A DNA stretch of 14,791 bases from Candidatus Latescibacterota bacterium (GCA_022825185.1 JAJDYK010000038.1:1-14791), one strand, 5' to 3'. Shown: positions 7,385 through 14,552, counted from the stretch's first letter. The notes: generated by a model from the sequence alone, not told the origin. Made by a program: numbers and translations.

Positions 7385-10222
7385 ATGACGCCTGAAGAAT
7401 TCATAGCCAAGTGGCGTGCAGCTCAACTCAAGGAGCGTTCTGCCGCGCAAGAGCACTTTATCGACTTGTGTCGGTTGCTCGACGAGCCAACGCCGGCTGA
7501 GGCCGACCCTACGGGCGATGCGTATTGCTTTGAGCGCGGCGCGAGCAAGGAAGGTGGAGGTGATGGTTGGGCCGATGTTTGGAAGCGGCACCATTTTGCG
7601 TGGGAATACAAGGGCAAGCGCGCCAACTTGGATGCTGCTTTTACGCAGCTTCGGCAGTATGCGCTCGCGCTGGAGAATCCGCCGCTCTTGATCGTGTCGG
7701 ATATGGCGCAATTTCGCATTCGCACGAATTGGACGAATAGCGTCAGCGAGACCTACGAGATCGGGCTGGAGGAATTGGTTGATGCTGAGAAGCGCGATCT
7801 GCTCAAATCGGCTTTTTCGGAGCCGGAGCGGCTGCGGCCCGGGCTGACGCGGCAGGTGCTTACCGAGCGGGCGGCTGCGTCTTTTGCGCAGTTGGCGCAA
7901 GGGTTGCGCGAGCGTGGGCACGATCCGCAGGCTGTGGCACATTTTGTCAATCGCCTCGTGTTCTGCATGTTCGCCGAAGATGTGGGCTTGCTGCCCAATG
8001 CGATGTTTACGCGAATGTTGGAACGCACGCTTGAGCAGCCTGAGAAATTCGCCGAATATGCGCGGAGTCTGTTTCAGGCGATGGCTGAGGGCGGCGATGT
8101 GGGCTTTGAGCCGGTCGCTTGGTTCAATGGCGGCTTGTTTGACGACGATGTAGCCCTGCCGTTGGAAAGGGAAGAGATTGCAGCGGCGTTGGCGGCAGCG
8201 GCTCTCGATTGGGCGGAGATAGATCCTTCCATCCTCGGCACTTTGTTTGAGCGTGGGTTAGACCCGGCTAAGCGGGCGCAATTGGGGGCGCATTACACGG
8301 ACCGCGACAAAATTATGCTGCTCGTCGAGCCGGTGGTGATTCGTCCGTGGCTGGCCGATTGGGCGGAGGTGAAGGATGAGCTCGCCGTTATGGTGGAACG
8401 GGCGAAGGCCGCGAGAACACCGGCTGTTCGCACTCGACGCCTTGCAGAGGCTGAGCGACGATTGCGCGCGTTTCTCCAACGGCTGCGCGGATTTACTGTA
8501 CTCGACCCGGCCTGTGGTTCGGGGAATTTCCTATACATTGCCTTGCAGTCGCTCAAGGATTTGGAGCAGCGGGTGCAGTTGGAAGCCGAGGTGCTTGGCT
8601 TTCAGCGCCAGTTTCCGGGGATTGGACCGGCCAACGTTAAGGGAATCGAGATCAATCCGTATGCGGCGGAACTGGCTCGCGTTTCCGTGTGGATTGGGGA
8701 GATTCAGTGGATGCGGCGGAATGGGCATGGCGAGGCGCGCGACCCGATTTTGAAGCCGTTGGATACGATTGAATGCCGCGATGCGATTGTTGGGGAGGAT
8801 GGTGGGGAACCGGAGTGGCCGGAGGCGGATGTGGTGATTGGGAATCCGCCGTTTTTGGGCAACAGGAAGCTCCGAAGCGAGTTGGGACACGATTACGCCG
8901 AGGCATTGCTCCGGACATACAGCGGATTAGTTCACGGTAAGCCGGATTTGGTCTGCTACTGGTTTGCCAAAGCCGGGCAGCTCGTTGCCGAAGGGAAAGT
9001 TAAGCGTGTCGGCCTAGTGGCGACGAACTCAGTAAGAGGTGGCACGAATAGGTTGGTGTTGGGCAAGATCCTTGAGGAATCGACCATTTTCGACGCATGG
9101 TCCGATGAGCCGTGGGTGGTCGAAGGGGCTGCGGTTAGGGTATCGTTGGTCTGTTTTGCACACAAGCAAGCCGAACATCCCGTGTTCCTGAACGGTATCG
9201 CGGAAACCCAAATCAACGAAGACCTAACAGCGGAAACGTTTGATCTGACCCGTGCGACTTCATTGGCATCCAATAAAGGCACTGCCTTCCAAGGAGATAT
9301 CAAGCGGGGTCCGTTCGACATTCCGGAAGATCTAGCACGAGAGTGGCTTTGCCTGCCGGCCAACCCCAATGGTCGCCCGAATGCTGATGTTCTCAAGCCG
9401 TGGGTGAACGGAATGGCCCTGACTCGCCGTTCAGCGGACAAGTGGATCATCGATTTTGGCGATACGATGAGCGAAACCGATGCAGCGTTGTATGAAGCCC
9501 CCTTCGGCTATATCGAAGAACATGTGAAACCCGTTCGACAGAAGAATCGGGAGAAAGCGAGCAGGGAGTTCTGGTTCAGACATTGGAACCCACGACCCGC
9601 CATGTGGAATGCACTTGACGGCCTGTCGCGCTACATCGCTACGCCGCGTGTTGCCAAGCATCGGCTGTTCGTCTGGTGCGAGGCTAGCATCTGCCCCGAT
9701 TGTCAACTGATCGTCATCGCCCGCGACGACGACGCTACCTTCGGCATCTTGCACAGCCGCTTTCACGAGGCGTGGTCGCTGCGGCTCGGCACATGGCTCG
9801 GCAAGGGCAACGATCCGCGCTACACGCCGACCACCACTTTCGAGACCTTTCCTTTTCCCGAAGGGCTGTCGCCCAACATTCCGGCTTCGGATTACGCGAA
9901 TGATCAGCGTGCCGTTGCCATCGCCGAAGCAGCACGGCGACTAGTAGAACTGCGTGACCGCTGGCTAAATCCGCCTGAATGGGTGGAGTGGATGGACGAG
10001 CCGGTGTCGGGCTATCCAAAGCGTCCGGTTCCGCGAGACGAAGCGATGGCCAAGGAACTGAAGAAGCGGACGCTGACAAACCTCTATAATGACCGCCCGC
10101 AATGGCTTGACGATGCGCACAAAGCTCTTGATGCGGCAGTGGCAGCGGCGTATGGGTGGGAGGCGGATATTGGGGAGGATGAGGCGATGGGGGAGTTATT
10201 GGAGAGGAACTTGGGGGAGTGA
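7385..10222 (+). CDS. MmeI-like type IIL restriction-modification enzyme (fused nuclease, m6A methyltransferase and TRD)
   Basis: At 945 residues the protein is close to MmeI (about 920). The N-terminal nuclease domain has D64, nine residues, then E74-Y75-K76, the exact D-X9-EXK spacing reported for MmeI. A helical linker (about 155-300) leads to GAHYTDRDKI (301-310). The methylase core follows: VLDPACGSGNFLYIAL (372-387), the SAM site GIEINPYAAEL (420-430) and the N6-adenine catalytic NPPF (487-490). About 600-830 is the target recognition region, ending in the conserved TPTTTFETFPFP (814-825), and a helical C-terminal domain closes the protein. Such enzymes methylate one strand of a short asymmetric site and cut about 20 nt away, in one polypeptide without a separate REase gene. 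All key motifs look intact. An AGGA (7377-7380) inside higA serves as RBS. Specificity cannot be predicted by eye. Confidence 0.92.
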   Translation: MTPEEFIAKWRAAQLKERSAAQEHFIDLCRLLDEPTPAEADPTGDAYCFERGASKEGGGDGWADVWKRHHFAWEYKGKRANLDAAFTQLRQYALALENPPLLIVSDMAQFRIRTNWTNSVSETYEIGLEELVDAEKRDLLKSAFSEPERLRPGLTRQVLTERAAASFAQLAQGLRERGHDPQAVAHFVNRLVFCMFAEDVGLLPNAMFTRMLERTLEQPEKFAEYARSLFQAMAEGGDVGFEPVAWFNGGLFDDDVALPLEREEIAAALAAAALDWAEIDPSILGTLFERGLDPAKRAQLGAHYTDRDKIMLLVEPVVIRPWLADWAEVKDELAVMVERAKAARTPAVRTRRLAEAERRLRAFLQRLRGFTVLDPACGSGNFLYIALQSLKDLEQRVQLEAEVLGFQRQFPGIGPANVKGIEINPYAAELARVSVWIGEIQWMRRNGHGEARDPILKPLDTIECRDAIVGEDGGEPEWPEADVVIGNPPFLGNRKLRSELGHDYAEALLRTYSGLVHGKPDLVCYWFAKAGQLVAEGKVKRVGLVATNSVRGGTNRLVLGKILEESTIFDAWSDEPWVVEGAAVRVSLVCFAHKQAEHPVFLNGIAETQINEDLTAETFDLTRATSLASNKGTAFQGDIKRGPFDIPEDLAREWLCLPANPNGRPNADVLKPWVNGMALTRRSADKWIIDFGDTMSETDAALYEAPFGYIEEHVKPVRQKNREKASREFWFRHWNPRPAMWNALDGLSRYIATPRVAKHRLFVWCEASICPDCQLIVIARDDDATFGILHSRFHEAWSLRLGTWLGKGNDPRYTPTTTFETFPFPEGLSPNIPASDYANDQRAVAIAEAARRLVELRDRWLNPPEWVEWMDEPVSGYPKRPVPRDEAMAKELKKRTLTNLYNDRPQWLDDAHKALDAAVAAAYGWEADIGEDEAMGELLERNLGE

Positions 10223-10245
10223 GGGATAGGTTTGGGAAAACCGTA

Positions 10246-10269
10246 AGGACAGACCCCTGCGCCTGTCCT
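10246..10269. repeat. Hairpin after the MmeI-like gene (REP-like or terminator)
   Basis: AGGACAG (10246-10252) and CTGTCCT (10263-10269) form a perfect 7-bp stem with a 10-nt loop, 24 nt after the stop. No T-run follows. With the neighbouring hairpin at 10321-10345 it resembles dispersed palindromic elements often found between convergent genes. Whether it recurs elsewhere in the genome cannot be seen here. Confidence 0.4.
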
Positions 10270-10320
10270 AGAAAGGACTTCAAGAGCGATCCGAGTAGGA
10301 GACCAAGGAGCAAGATGTTG

Positions 10321-10345
10321 AGGGACGCTATGGGGGAGCGTCCCT
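10321..10345. terminator. 9-bp hairpin between convergent genes, possible bidirectional terminator
   Basis: AGGGACGCT (10321-10329) pairs perfectly with AGCGTCCCT (10337-10345) around a 7-nt loop. On the + strand it is followed by ACTATTTTATA, a partly T-rich tail. On the minus strand it begins 13 nt beyond the stop of the small charged-protein gene. Its position suits a shared terminator, though neither side has a clean U-tract, so a REP-like element is also possible. Confidence 0.45.
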
Positions 10346-10358
10346 ACTATTTTATAGA

Positions 10359-10562
10359 CTATGGAGAATCTTTCTTAGAAGATTCAGAAGAAGAATCTTC
10401 CTTGGGAGGCTTAGGAAGAGGATCTCTCGATTCTTCGTCTCTCTTAGGAGGAACCTCTATTGACTGCCAAAGGTCTTCTACTTTGTCTTCTTTGGGCGGA
10501 ATCTCTATTGGACTAGGAGTGTTGGGCTTTGAACGATCAGACTCACTTCTTCTTCGATTCAT
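10359..10562 (-). CDS. Small charged, proline-rich protein (disordered), unknown function
   Basis: I do not recognise this 67-residue protein. It has almost no hydrophobic core and is rich in Lys, Glu, Asp, Ser and Pro. Three similar motifs recur: IEIPPKEDK (19-27), IEVPPKRDE (35-43) and PKPPKED (50-56), followed by a Ser-rich acidic/basic tail. It is probably intrinsically disordered and works by binding a partner. Its ATG lies 20 nt inside the 3' end of the upstream membrane-protein gene, in another frame, with GAGGA 8 nt before it. This supports real, coupled translation. The last residues of the upstream protein (EENSDESKKK) have a similar composition, but they are encoded in a different frame. 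The natural partner is the membrane protein. That the gene is real rests on the overlap, the RBS and the low-GC composition it shares with its neighbour. Confidence 0.55.
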   Translation of the reverse strand: MNRRRSESDRSKPNTPSPIEIPPKEDKVEDLWQSIEVPPKRDEESRDPLPKPPKEDSSSESSKKDSP

Positions 10563-11181
10563 CGGAATTTTCCTCTTTCATGTTAAAAAAATCAACTCTA
10601 TGTATGTTACTATTACTTAAAATAAGAGAAGCAACAGGCTCCGGCAAATTTTCTTTAATATATTGCTCTTCTACTACACGGGGATACTTCAATGAAACTT
10701 GTGCTTCTTTTAAGCTTGAAGAAACATACTGTGGACGGCCCCAAAGAATACTTCCTTCCATATAAACAGCGACAAAAGTATCTTTATAAGTTAAAAAAGC
10801 ATCCTCCCAAGGTTCTCCATTAGAAGTTCTATCCGTAACTTTTATCTTCCTACAAAAGCGTAAAAAATAATCCTTCATTGAAATCCAACTCAAGACCACT
10901 GCTACGATAAAAGAGATTGAAAAAGAAAAAAGAAACCACTTCAACTCATTAAGCGAAAAATCACTCAAACCTGAGTCAGGTGTTATAACGAGGGAACACC
11001 CCACGAAAGAGCATACAGGCTGTAGCAAAAAATTCATCAAAACAGCAAAAAGAAAAACCTCAAAAACATAAATTCCTTTAGGAGGATACGATTTTTGTCG
11101 AAGCAAGTTATAAAAAGAACCTACCATAATACCTGGAAACAAAAAAAAGAAAACACTAATAAAATCGTTAGGTAAATTCAT
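10543..11181 (-). CDS. Three-TM membrane protein, DUF6338-like
   Basis: The 212-residue product has hydrophobic segments at about 8-27 (ISVFFFLFPGIMVGSFYNLL), 37-60 and 83-102, then a soluble C-terminal domain. The early FLFPGIMVGSFYNLL and the later EPWEDAFLTYKDTFVAVYMEGSILWGR (123-149), with WxxAF, V-x-V and a Gly-turn-Gly, resemble the DUF6338 family of membrane proteins of unknown function. That assignment is by pattern memory. An ideal GGAGG lies 4 nt before the start. The gene is far more AT-rich than the surrounding genes, which points to recent transfer. It overlaps the small charged-protein gene by 20 nt, and the two run toward the MmeI-like enzyme. It may be a membrane-acting defence or stress factor, but nothing in the sequence proves this. 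Confidence 0.8.
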   Translation of the reverse strand: MNLPNDFISVFFFLFPGIMVGSFYNLLRQKSYPPKGIYVFEVFLFAVLMNFLLQPVCSFVGCSLVITPDSGLSDFSLNELKWFLFSFSISFIVAVVLSWISMKDYFLRFCRKIKVTDRTSNGEPWEDAFLTYKDTFVAVYMEGSILWGRPQYVSSSLKEAQVSLKYPRVVEEQYIKENLPEPVASLILSNSNIHRVDFFNMKEENSDESKKK

Positions 11182-11330
11182 TTTTCCTCCAAAGTCAACA
11201 GCCGTTCAGTAAAGTTATCAGTAGATCTGGACTTAGTGGGACATATACTAACAGAATAAGCAGGTTAAGAGTTCCGGTCTCTTATTTAATTAACAATAGG
11301 ATGAAAAAAGAACTCTTGCAATAGGTTCGC
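11182..11330. other. AT-rich upstream region of the membrane-protein operon
   Basis: This spacer holds the control region for the minus-strand pair. A 6-bp inverted repeat, TAAGAG with CTCTTA (11266-11284), has a 7-nt loop. Further on, GAACTCTT (11310-11317) is the exact inverse of AAGAGTTC (11267-11274), inside the left arm of that repeat. A T-run-like A6 stretch on the + strand lies at 11304-11309. No convincing -35/-10 pair was found on the minus strand. Confidence 0.3.
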
Positions 11331-11562
11331 CTAGCCCGCCGTACGCAGCGTATATGAATACAGTTTGTCCTCCGGCAAGAAGCTAAACTGGAGCGCGACC
11401 ATTTTGCCGCTCAACGAGCGCACGTCTCCCGAGCCTCTCCAGCGCATGGGGTGCATCTAGGGCATCCTCAACGATGGGTTCGCAATCCTCCGCGCCAAAG
11501 CCCGCGAATGTCCGTCCGGTTTCGTCCTGAAGCTGCACCTTCAAGCCGCACGTCGCCCACTC
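11331..11562 (-). pseudogene. Frameshifted C-terminal domain relic of a larger secreted-type protein
   Basis: Read on the minus strand, one frame gives GLKVQLQDETGRTFAGFG followed by AEDCEPIVEDALDAP. It then runs out of register. From the ATG at 11447 the next frame gives MRWRGSGDVRSLSGK followed by MVALQFSFLPEDKLYSYTL, ending at a TAG (11333-11331). Joined by removing one base from the GGGG run at 11448-11451, the two make one continuous beta-rich domain. It matches the form I know from C-termini of large hypothetical or glycoside-hydrolase-like proteins in Planctomycetes and related bacteria (G-F-x-x-x-D-C-x-x-I, then W-x-G-x-D-V-x-x-L-x-G-K, then F-x-x-x-D-x-L-Y-S). Only about 75 residues remain. 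Upstream coding sequence is absent: a repeat and the divergent transporter gene occupy its place. The homopolymer indel could also be a sequencing error. Confidence 0.65.
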
Positions 11563-11584
11563 TGCGGGGTTGGCCTCTCTCCCA

Positions 11585-11620
11585 ATCTTGTCCATCCTGC
11601 TCATCACATCCATCCTGGTC
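11585..11620. repeat. Degenerate 9-nt tandem repeat (four units)
   Basis: Four consecutive 9-mers read ATCTTGTCC, ATCCTGCTC, ATCACATCC and ATCCTGGTC. The ATCCTGtcC-type unit resembles dispersed short repeats seen between genes in several environmental bacteria. It lies exactly where the pseudogene loses similarity to its family, so it may mark the deletion point. Confidence 0.4.
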
Positions 11621-11686
11621 CCTTGACCGATCACCGCATCGTCTCCTTTTTTGCCCTCCTATTAATTTTGCCAAGAAGCGCACCCC

Positions 11687-13672
11687 GTGCAAAAGAAAAT
11701 CCCCACCCATTACCTCACCCACCTCAGCGACCGCTACCTCGTGGAATTGGCCGGGTCCGGCCTGAGTTGGCGGTCTATGCTGCTTGGCCTAGGGCTGGTC
11801 GTGACCATCAGCATTGGCAGCCCCTATTCGATATGGATGGTCGGCTCGTCGGAAATGACGTGGTCGTACTTTCCCATTGCCGTGGGTGCGCCGCTGTTTC
11901 TTCTGGTTCTGGGCAATGCGCTGCTCAAACGCGCTCTTAGTGCAACCGAGCTGATTACCATCATCATCATGGGGCTGGTCGCCAGCGGTATGCCCATCTT
12001 CATGGTCGGCCTGATTCTCAGCATCATCTCCAAGCCCTATTATGGCGCGCTCCCCACTAACCAGTGGGCTGAATACGTCCATCCCTATCTGCCGGATTGG
12101 GCCATCCCAGACCCAGCGCACGACGCCATGCGCCTTTTCTACGAGGGCCTGCCGAGCAAAGACTTGGCCATTCCGTGGGGGGCGTGGGCCGCGCCGCTGC
12201 TGTGGTGGCTGCTGTTGGTACTGGCCATATACTTCGTCGGCTTGTGCTCGGTGGTGGTGCTGCGCCGGCATTGGATGGAGCGCGAGCGGCTGACCTTTCC
12301 CCTGACTGAAGTGGCCTTGATGCTGACTGAAGAGGCCCCCGGGTCGGCGCTGCCGCCCGCGCTCAAGACCCGAGTGTTCTGGATCGGCTTTGCCGTCCCT
12401 TTCGGCCTAATCGCCTTTAATATTCCCAGCTACTTTTACCCTGGCTTGGCTCAGGTGCCCGTCTTTCGGGGGGCGGATTTTTCCCTCATTCCCCAAGCAC
12501 CGGCCATTAACTTGGTACTGTACTTCCCGGTCTTGGGGTTTATGTATCTGGCTCCGTTGGCCATTTCGTTTAGCGTCTGGTTCTTCCATCTGCTCTACTT
12601 GGTGCAACTGGGCTTGATCACCGAAATGGGTCTTTTCAATTTGCGCGCCGATCCGTTTGTGTACAGCGGGACGCCCTTGTCGTGGCAGTCTTGGGGGGCT
12701 TTTGTGGCGATGGTGGGGTGGAGCTTGTGGATGGCGCGGAGTCATCTCGCGGCTGTGTGGCGCACTGCGCTGGGACGCGCCGGGCAGATTGACGACAGCG
12801 ACGAGATGATTTCCTATCGGGTCGCCGTGGGTGGCGGGTTGGTCGGGCTATGTTTTATCCTCGGCTGGCTGTGGCGCAGCGGCTTGGACTTGCACGTGGC
12901 GGCCTTCTATTTGGCGGCTGCGCTGACGATCTTTTTGGGCATTACGCGGCTGGTGGTGCAAGCGGGCCTGCACTATTTGACGACGCCGATGAGCGCTCAG
13001 GGTGTGGTGGTGGCTGTGGCTGGCTCGGCTTTGGGGCCGCAGAACTTGGTCGCGCTGGCGCTGACTTTTGCGTGGTGCAGCGATGTGCAATCCACCTTTA
13101 TGCCGTCGGCAGCCAACGCGCTCAAGCTGCACGATTACTACACGCATCGACGCAGCGGGGGGCTGGCTGTGGCCATTGGCTTGGCGGTGGTGGTCAGCTT
13201 TGTCGCGACCACCAGCTTTATGATCTACTTGTGCTACGACTACGGGGCGAGCAACCTGCGCTCGTGGTTTTTCAATGCGGCTGGGGGTGCAGGAGGCCGA
13301 GCGTTCGACTGGGTCGCCGAGCAGACGCGCAACCCCGCGCCCGTCGACTGGGATAAGCTCGGTTTGGCCGGTAGTGGGGTGGTGGGCTATTTGGTGTTGG
13401 CGTTTTTGCACTATCGGATCGCGTGGTGGCCCTTGCACCCGGTGGGGTTGGCAGTAGCCTCGACTTGGATGGTCAGGCGGATTGTGTTCTCGGTCTTTTT
13501 GGCGTGGGCCTGCAAGGCGTTGATCTTGCGTCTCGGCGGCGTGGCGCTCTACCAGCGACTCAAGCCGCTGTTTATCGGGCTGGTGGTGGGGTTTTTCTGC
13601 GGGGTTTTTCTGTCGTTTGTACTCGACTGGGGCTGGTTTAAGGGCGCGGGGCATCCGATTCTGCACGGGTGA
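11687..13672 (+). CDS. DUF6785/DUF6784 polytopic membrane protein, OPT-like transporter
   Basis: The 661-residue product has about 12-15 hydrophobic segments. LSWRSMLLGLGLVV (26-39) begins the first, RERLTFPLTEVALML (199-213) follows an early cluster, and WWPLHPVGLAVASTW (580-594) lies near the end. These are the landmarks of the DUF6785 proteins, distantly related to OPT oligopeptide transporters and common in Planctomycetes, Poribacteria and Latescibacterota. It is an inner-membrane protein that probably imports a small organic solute; the substrate is unknown. The start is GTG. A stop lies in frame at 11663-11665 and no ATG or TTG lies between, and the RBS is weak (AAGAAG). The gene is divergent from the pseudogene and ends 49 nt before the phytanoyl-CoA dioxygenase-like gene, so the two may form a transport-and-catabolism pair. 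Confidence 0.82.
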   Translation: MQKKIPTHYLTHLSDRYLVELAGSGLSWRSMLLGLGLVVTISIGSPYSIWMVGSSEMTWSYFPIAVGAPLFLLVLGNALLKRALSATELITIIIMGLVASGMPIFMVGLILSIISKPYYGALPTNQWAEYVHPYLPDWAIPDPAHDAMRLFYEGLPSKDLAIPWGAWAAPLLWWLLLVLAIYFVGLCSVVVLRRHWMERERLTFPLTEVALMLTEEAPGSALPPALKTRVFWIGFAVPFGLIAFNIPSYFYPGLAQVPVFRGADFSLIPQAPAINLVLYFPVLGFMYLAPLAISFSVWFFHLLYLVQLGLITEMGLFNLRADPFVYSGTPLSWQSWGAFVAMVGWSLWMARSHLAAVWRTALGRAGQIDDSDEMISYRVAVGGGLVGLCFILGWLWRSGLDLHVAAFYLAAALTIFLGITRLVVQAGLHYLTTPMSAQGVVVAVAGSALGPQNLVALALTFAWCSDVQSTFMPSAANALKLHDYYTHRRSGGLAVAIGLAVVVSFVATTSFMIYLCYDYGASNLRSWFFNAAGGAGGRAFDWVAEQTRNPAPVDWDKLGLAGSGVVGYLVLAFLHYRIAWWPLHPVGLAVASTWMVRRIVFSVFLAWACKALILRLGGVALYQRLKPLFIGLVVGFFCGVFLSFVLDWGWFKGAGHPILHG

Positions 13673-13721
13673 GTGGATTGCCGTATATTGAGATCGCAAC
13701 TGCGAAGAAAGGTATTCGCCG

Positions 13722-14504
13722 ATGAGCATTTCCCATTCCCTGCACGTGACCGCTGAGGACGTGCAGTTCTACCGCGATCACGGTTATTTCGTCTATCAAC
13801 ATCCGCTCTTTCCCGCTGAAAAGTTCCAGCGCTTGCAGGCCTTCTTCGCCAGCTTGTTGGCCGATTTGCCTGTGGGTAAACGACCTGAAGCTATGGACGT
13901 GCCGCACTTTGCCCATCCAGAGCTTTTCGAGTGGCTGCTCGCCGACGAGGTGCTCGATTTTGTCGAGGCGTTTATCGGCCCGGACATTGTCTTGTGGTCG
14001 AGCCACTTTATCAGCAAGCCGCCCGGCGACGGCAAGCGCGTGCCTTGGCACGAAGACTCAGCGTATTGGAATGAGCGGCTCAGCGAGCACGAGGTGATGA
14101 CCGTATGGCTGGCCATCGATGACTCGACGTGCGAAAACGGCTGTATGCGGGTCGTGGCCGATTCACACCGACACGGCTTTTCGGACTACGTGGAGGTCGA
14201 TCACAACACCCACGTCTTTGGACGGGAGATCGTGGCCGAGCAGGTTGATATGTCGCGGGTCGTCGATTTAGAAGTCCGCGAGGGCCAATGCCACATCCAT
14301 CACTCCAAAATGATTCACGGCTCCAACCCCAACACTAGTGCCAAGCGGCGCTGCGGCTACACCATGCGCTACATGCCGGCGACAGTGAAGGTGCGGAGTA
14401 CGGGACCACACGCGGCACACGCGGTGTATCTGGCGCGGGGCCGGGATCGGGCTGGCAACGAATACGGCGAGCCGTGGGTGCCGTTTGTGCCGGGCATTCG
14501 CTAG
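13722..14504 (+). CDS. Phytanoyl-CoA dioxygenase (PhyH) family Fe(II)/2-oxoglutarate oxygenase
   Basis: This 260-residue cytoplasmic protein has the PhyH double-stranded beta-helix pattern. The opening FYRDHGYFVYQHPLF (16-30) is the typical substrate-side helix and strand. The iron-binding H110-x-D112 lies in VPWHEDSAYW, and the distal histidine is H199 in SKMIHGSNPN. R216 (YTMRY) is a candidate 2-oxoglutarate-binding arginine. VWLAIDDSTCENGCMRVV (128-145) is the conserved core with its G-x-M-x-V turn. Family members hydroxylate a C-H bond, using O2 and 2-oxoglutarate. Bacterial members act on varied substrates, so the natural one is unknown. AAAGG (13708-13712) gives a reasonable RBS. The metal triad is intact and the enzyme is likely active. 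Confidence 0.9.
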   Translation: MSISHSLHVTAEDVQFYRDHGYFVYQHPLFPAEKFQRLQAFFASLLADLPVGKRPEAMDVPHFAHPELFEWLLADEVLDFVEAFIGPDIVLWSSHFISKPPGDGKRVPWHEDSAYWNERLSEHEVMTVWLAIDDSTCENGCMRVVADSHRHGFSDYVEVDHNTHVFGREIVAEQVDMSRVVDLEVREGQCHIHHSKMIHGSNPNTSAKRRCGYTMRYMPATVKVRSTGPHAAHAVYLARGRDRAGNEYGEPWVPFVPGIR

Positions 14505-14523
14505 AGAGCGAAGTTTAATTTAT

Positions 14524-14552
14524 TATCTCAAATTAGGAGGTTATTTGAGATA
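14524..14552. promoter_or_regulatory. 10-bp inverted repeat framing the RBS of the methyltransferase gene
   Basis: TATCTCAAAT (14524-14533) and ATTTGAGATA (14543-14552) are perfect inverse copies. The 9-nt loop between them, TAGGAGGTT, contains the AGGAGG Shine-Dalgarno. The right arm ends on the A of the ATG. A TATTAT (14521-14526), like a -10 box, overlaps the left arm. It could be a repressor operator or an RNA hairpin that controls translation of the methylase. Confidence 0.6.

Noticed and set aside
9735..10313. Minus-strand open frame opposite the 3' end of the MmeI-like gene
   Set aside because: Low-complexity Pro/Ser/Leu sequence antisense to a well-supported gene, with no RBS or family match.
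10219..10620. Plus-strand open frame of 133 codons starting at the end of the MmeI-like gene
   Set aside because: It runs through two hairpins and antisense to the charged-protein gene. Its Ser/Leu/Gly-rich product is the mirror of that gene, and the minus-strand genes have better RBS and composition.
6445..11330. Insertion sequence or integrase-driven element
   Set aside because: No transposase or integrase ORF, no tRNA and no convincing terminal inverted or direct repeats flank the island; only a shared CCTAGC hexamer was seen, which is too short to count.
11623..11940. Plus-strand frame with a signal-like start (MTDHRIVSFFALLLILP) upstream of the transporter
   Set aside because: After the short hydrophobic stretch it becomes a Pro/Arg-rich shadow of the transporter gene in another frame, and no RBS is present.
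12848..13729. Long minus-strand open frame (293 codons) opposite the DUF6785 gene
   Set aside because: It lies antisense to a clear membrane-protein gene, is rich in Arg, His, Gln and Pro as expected from antisense GC-rich sequence, and has no recognisable domain.
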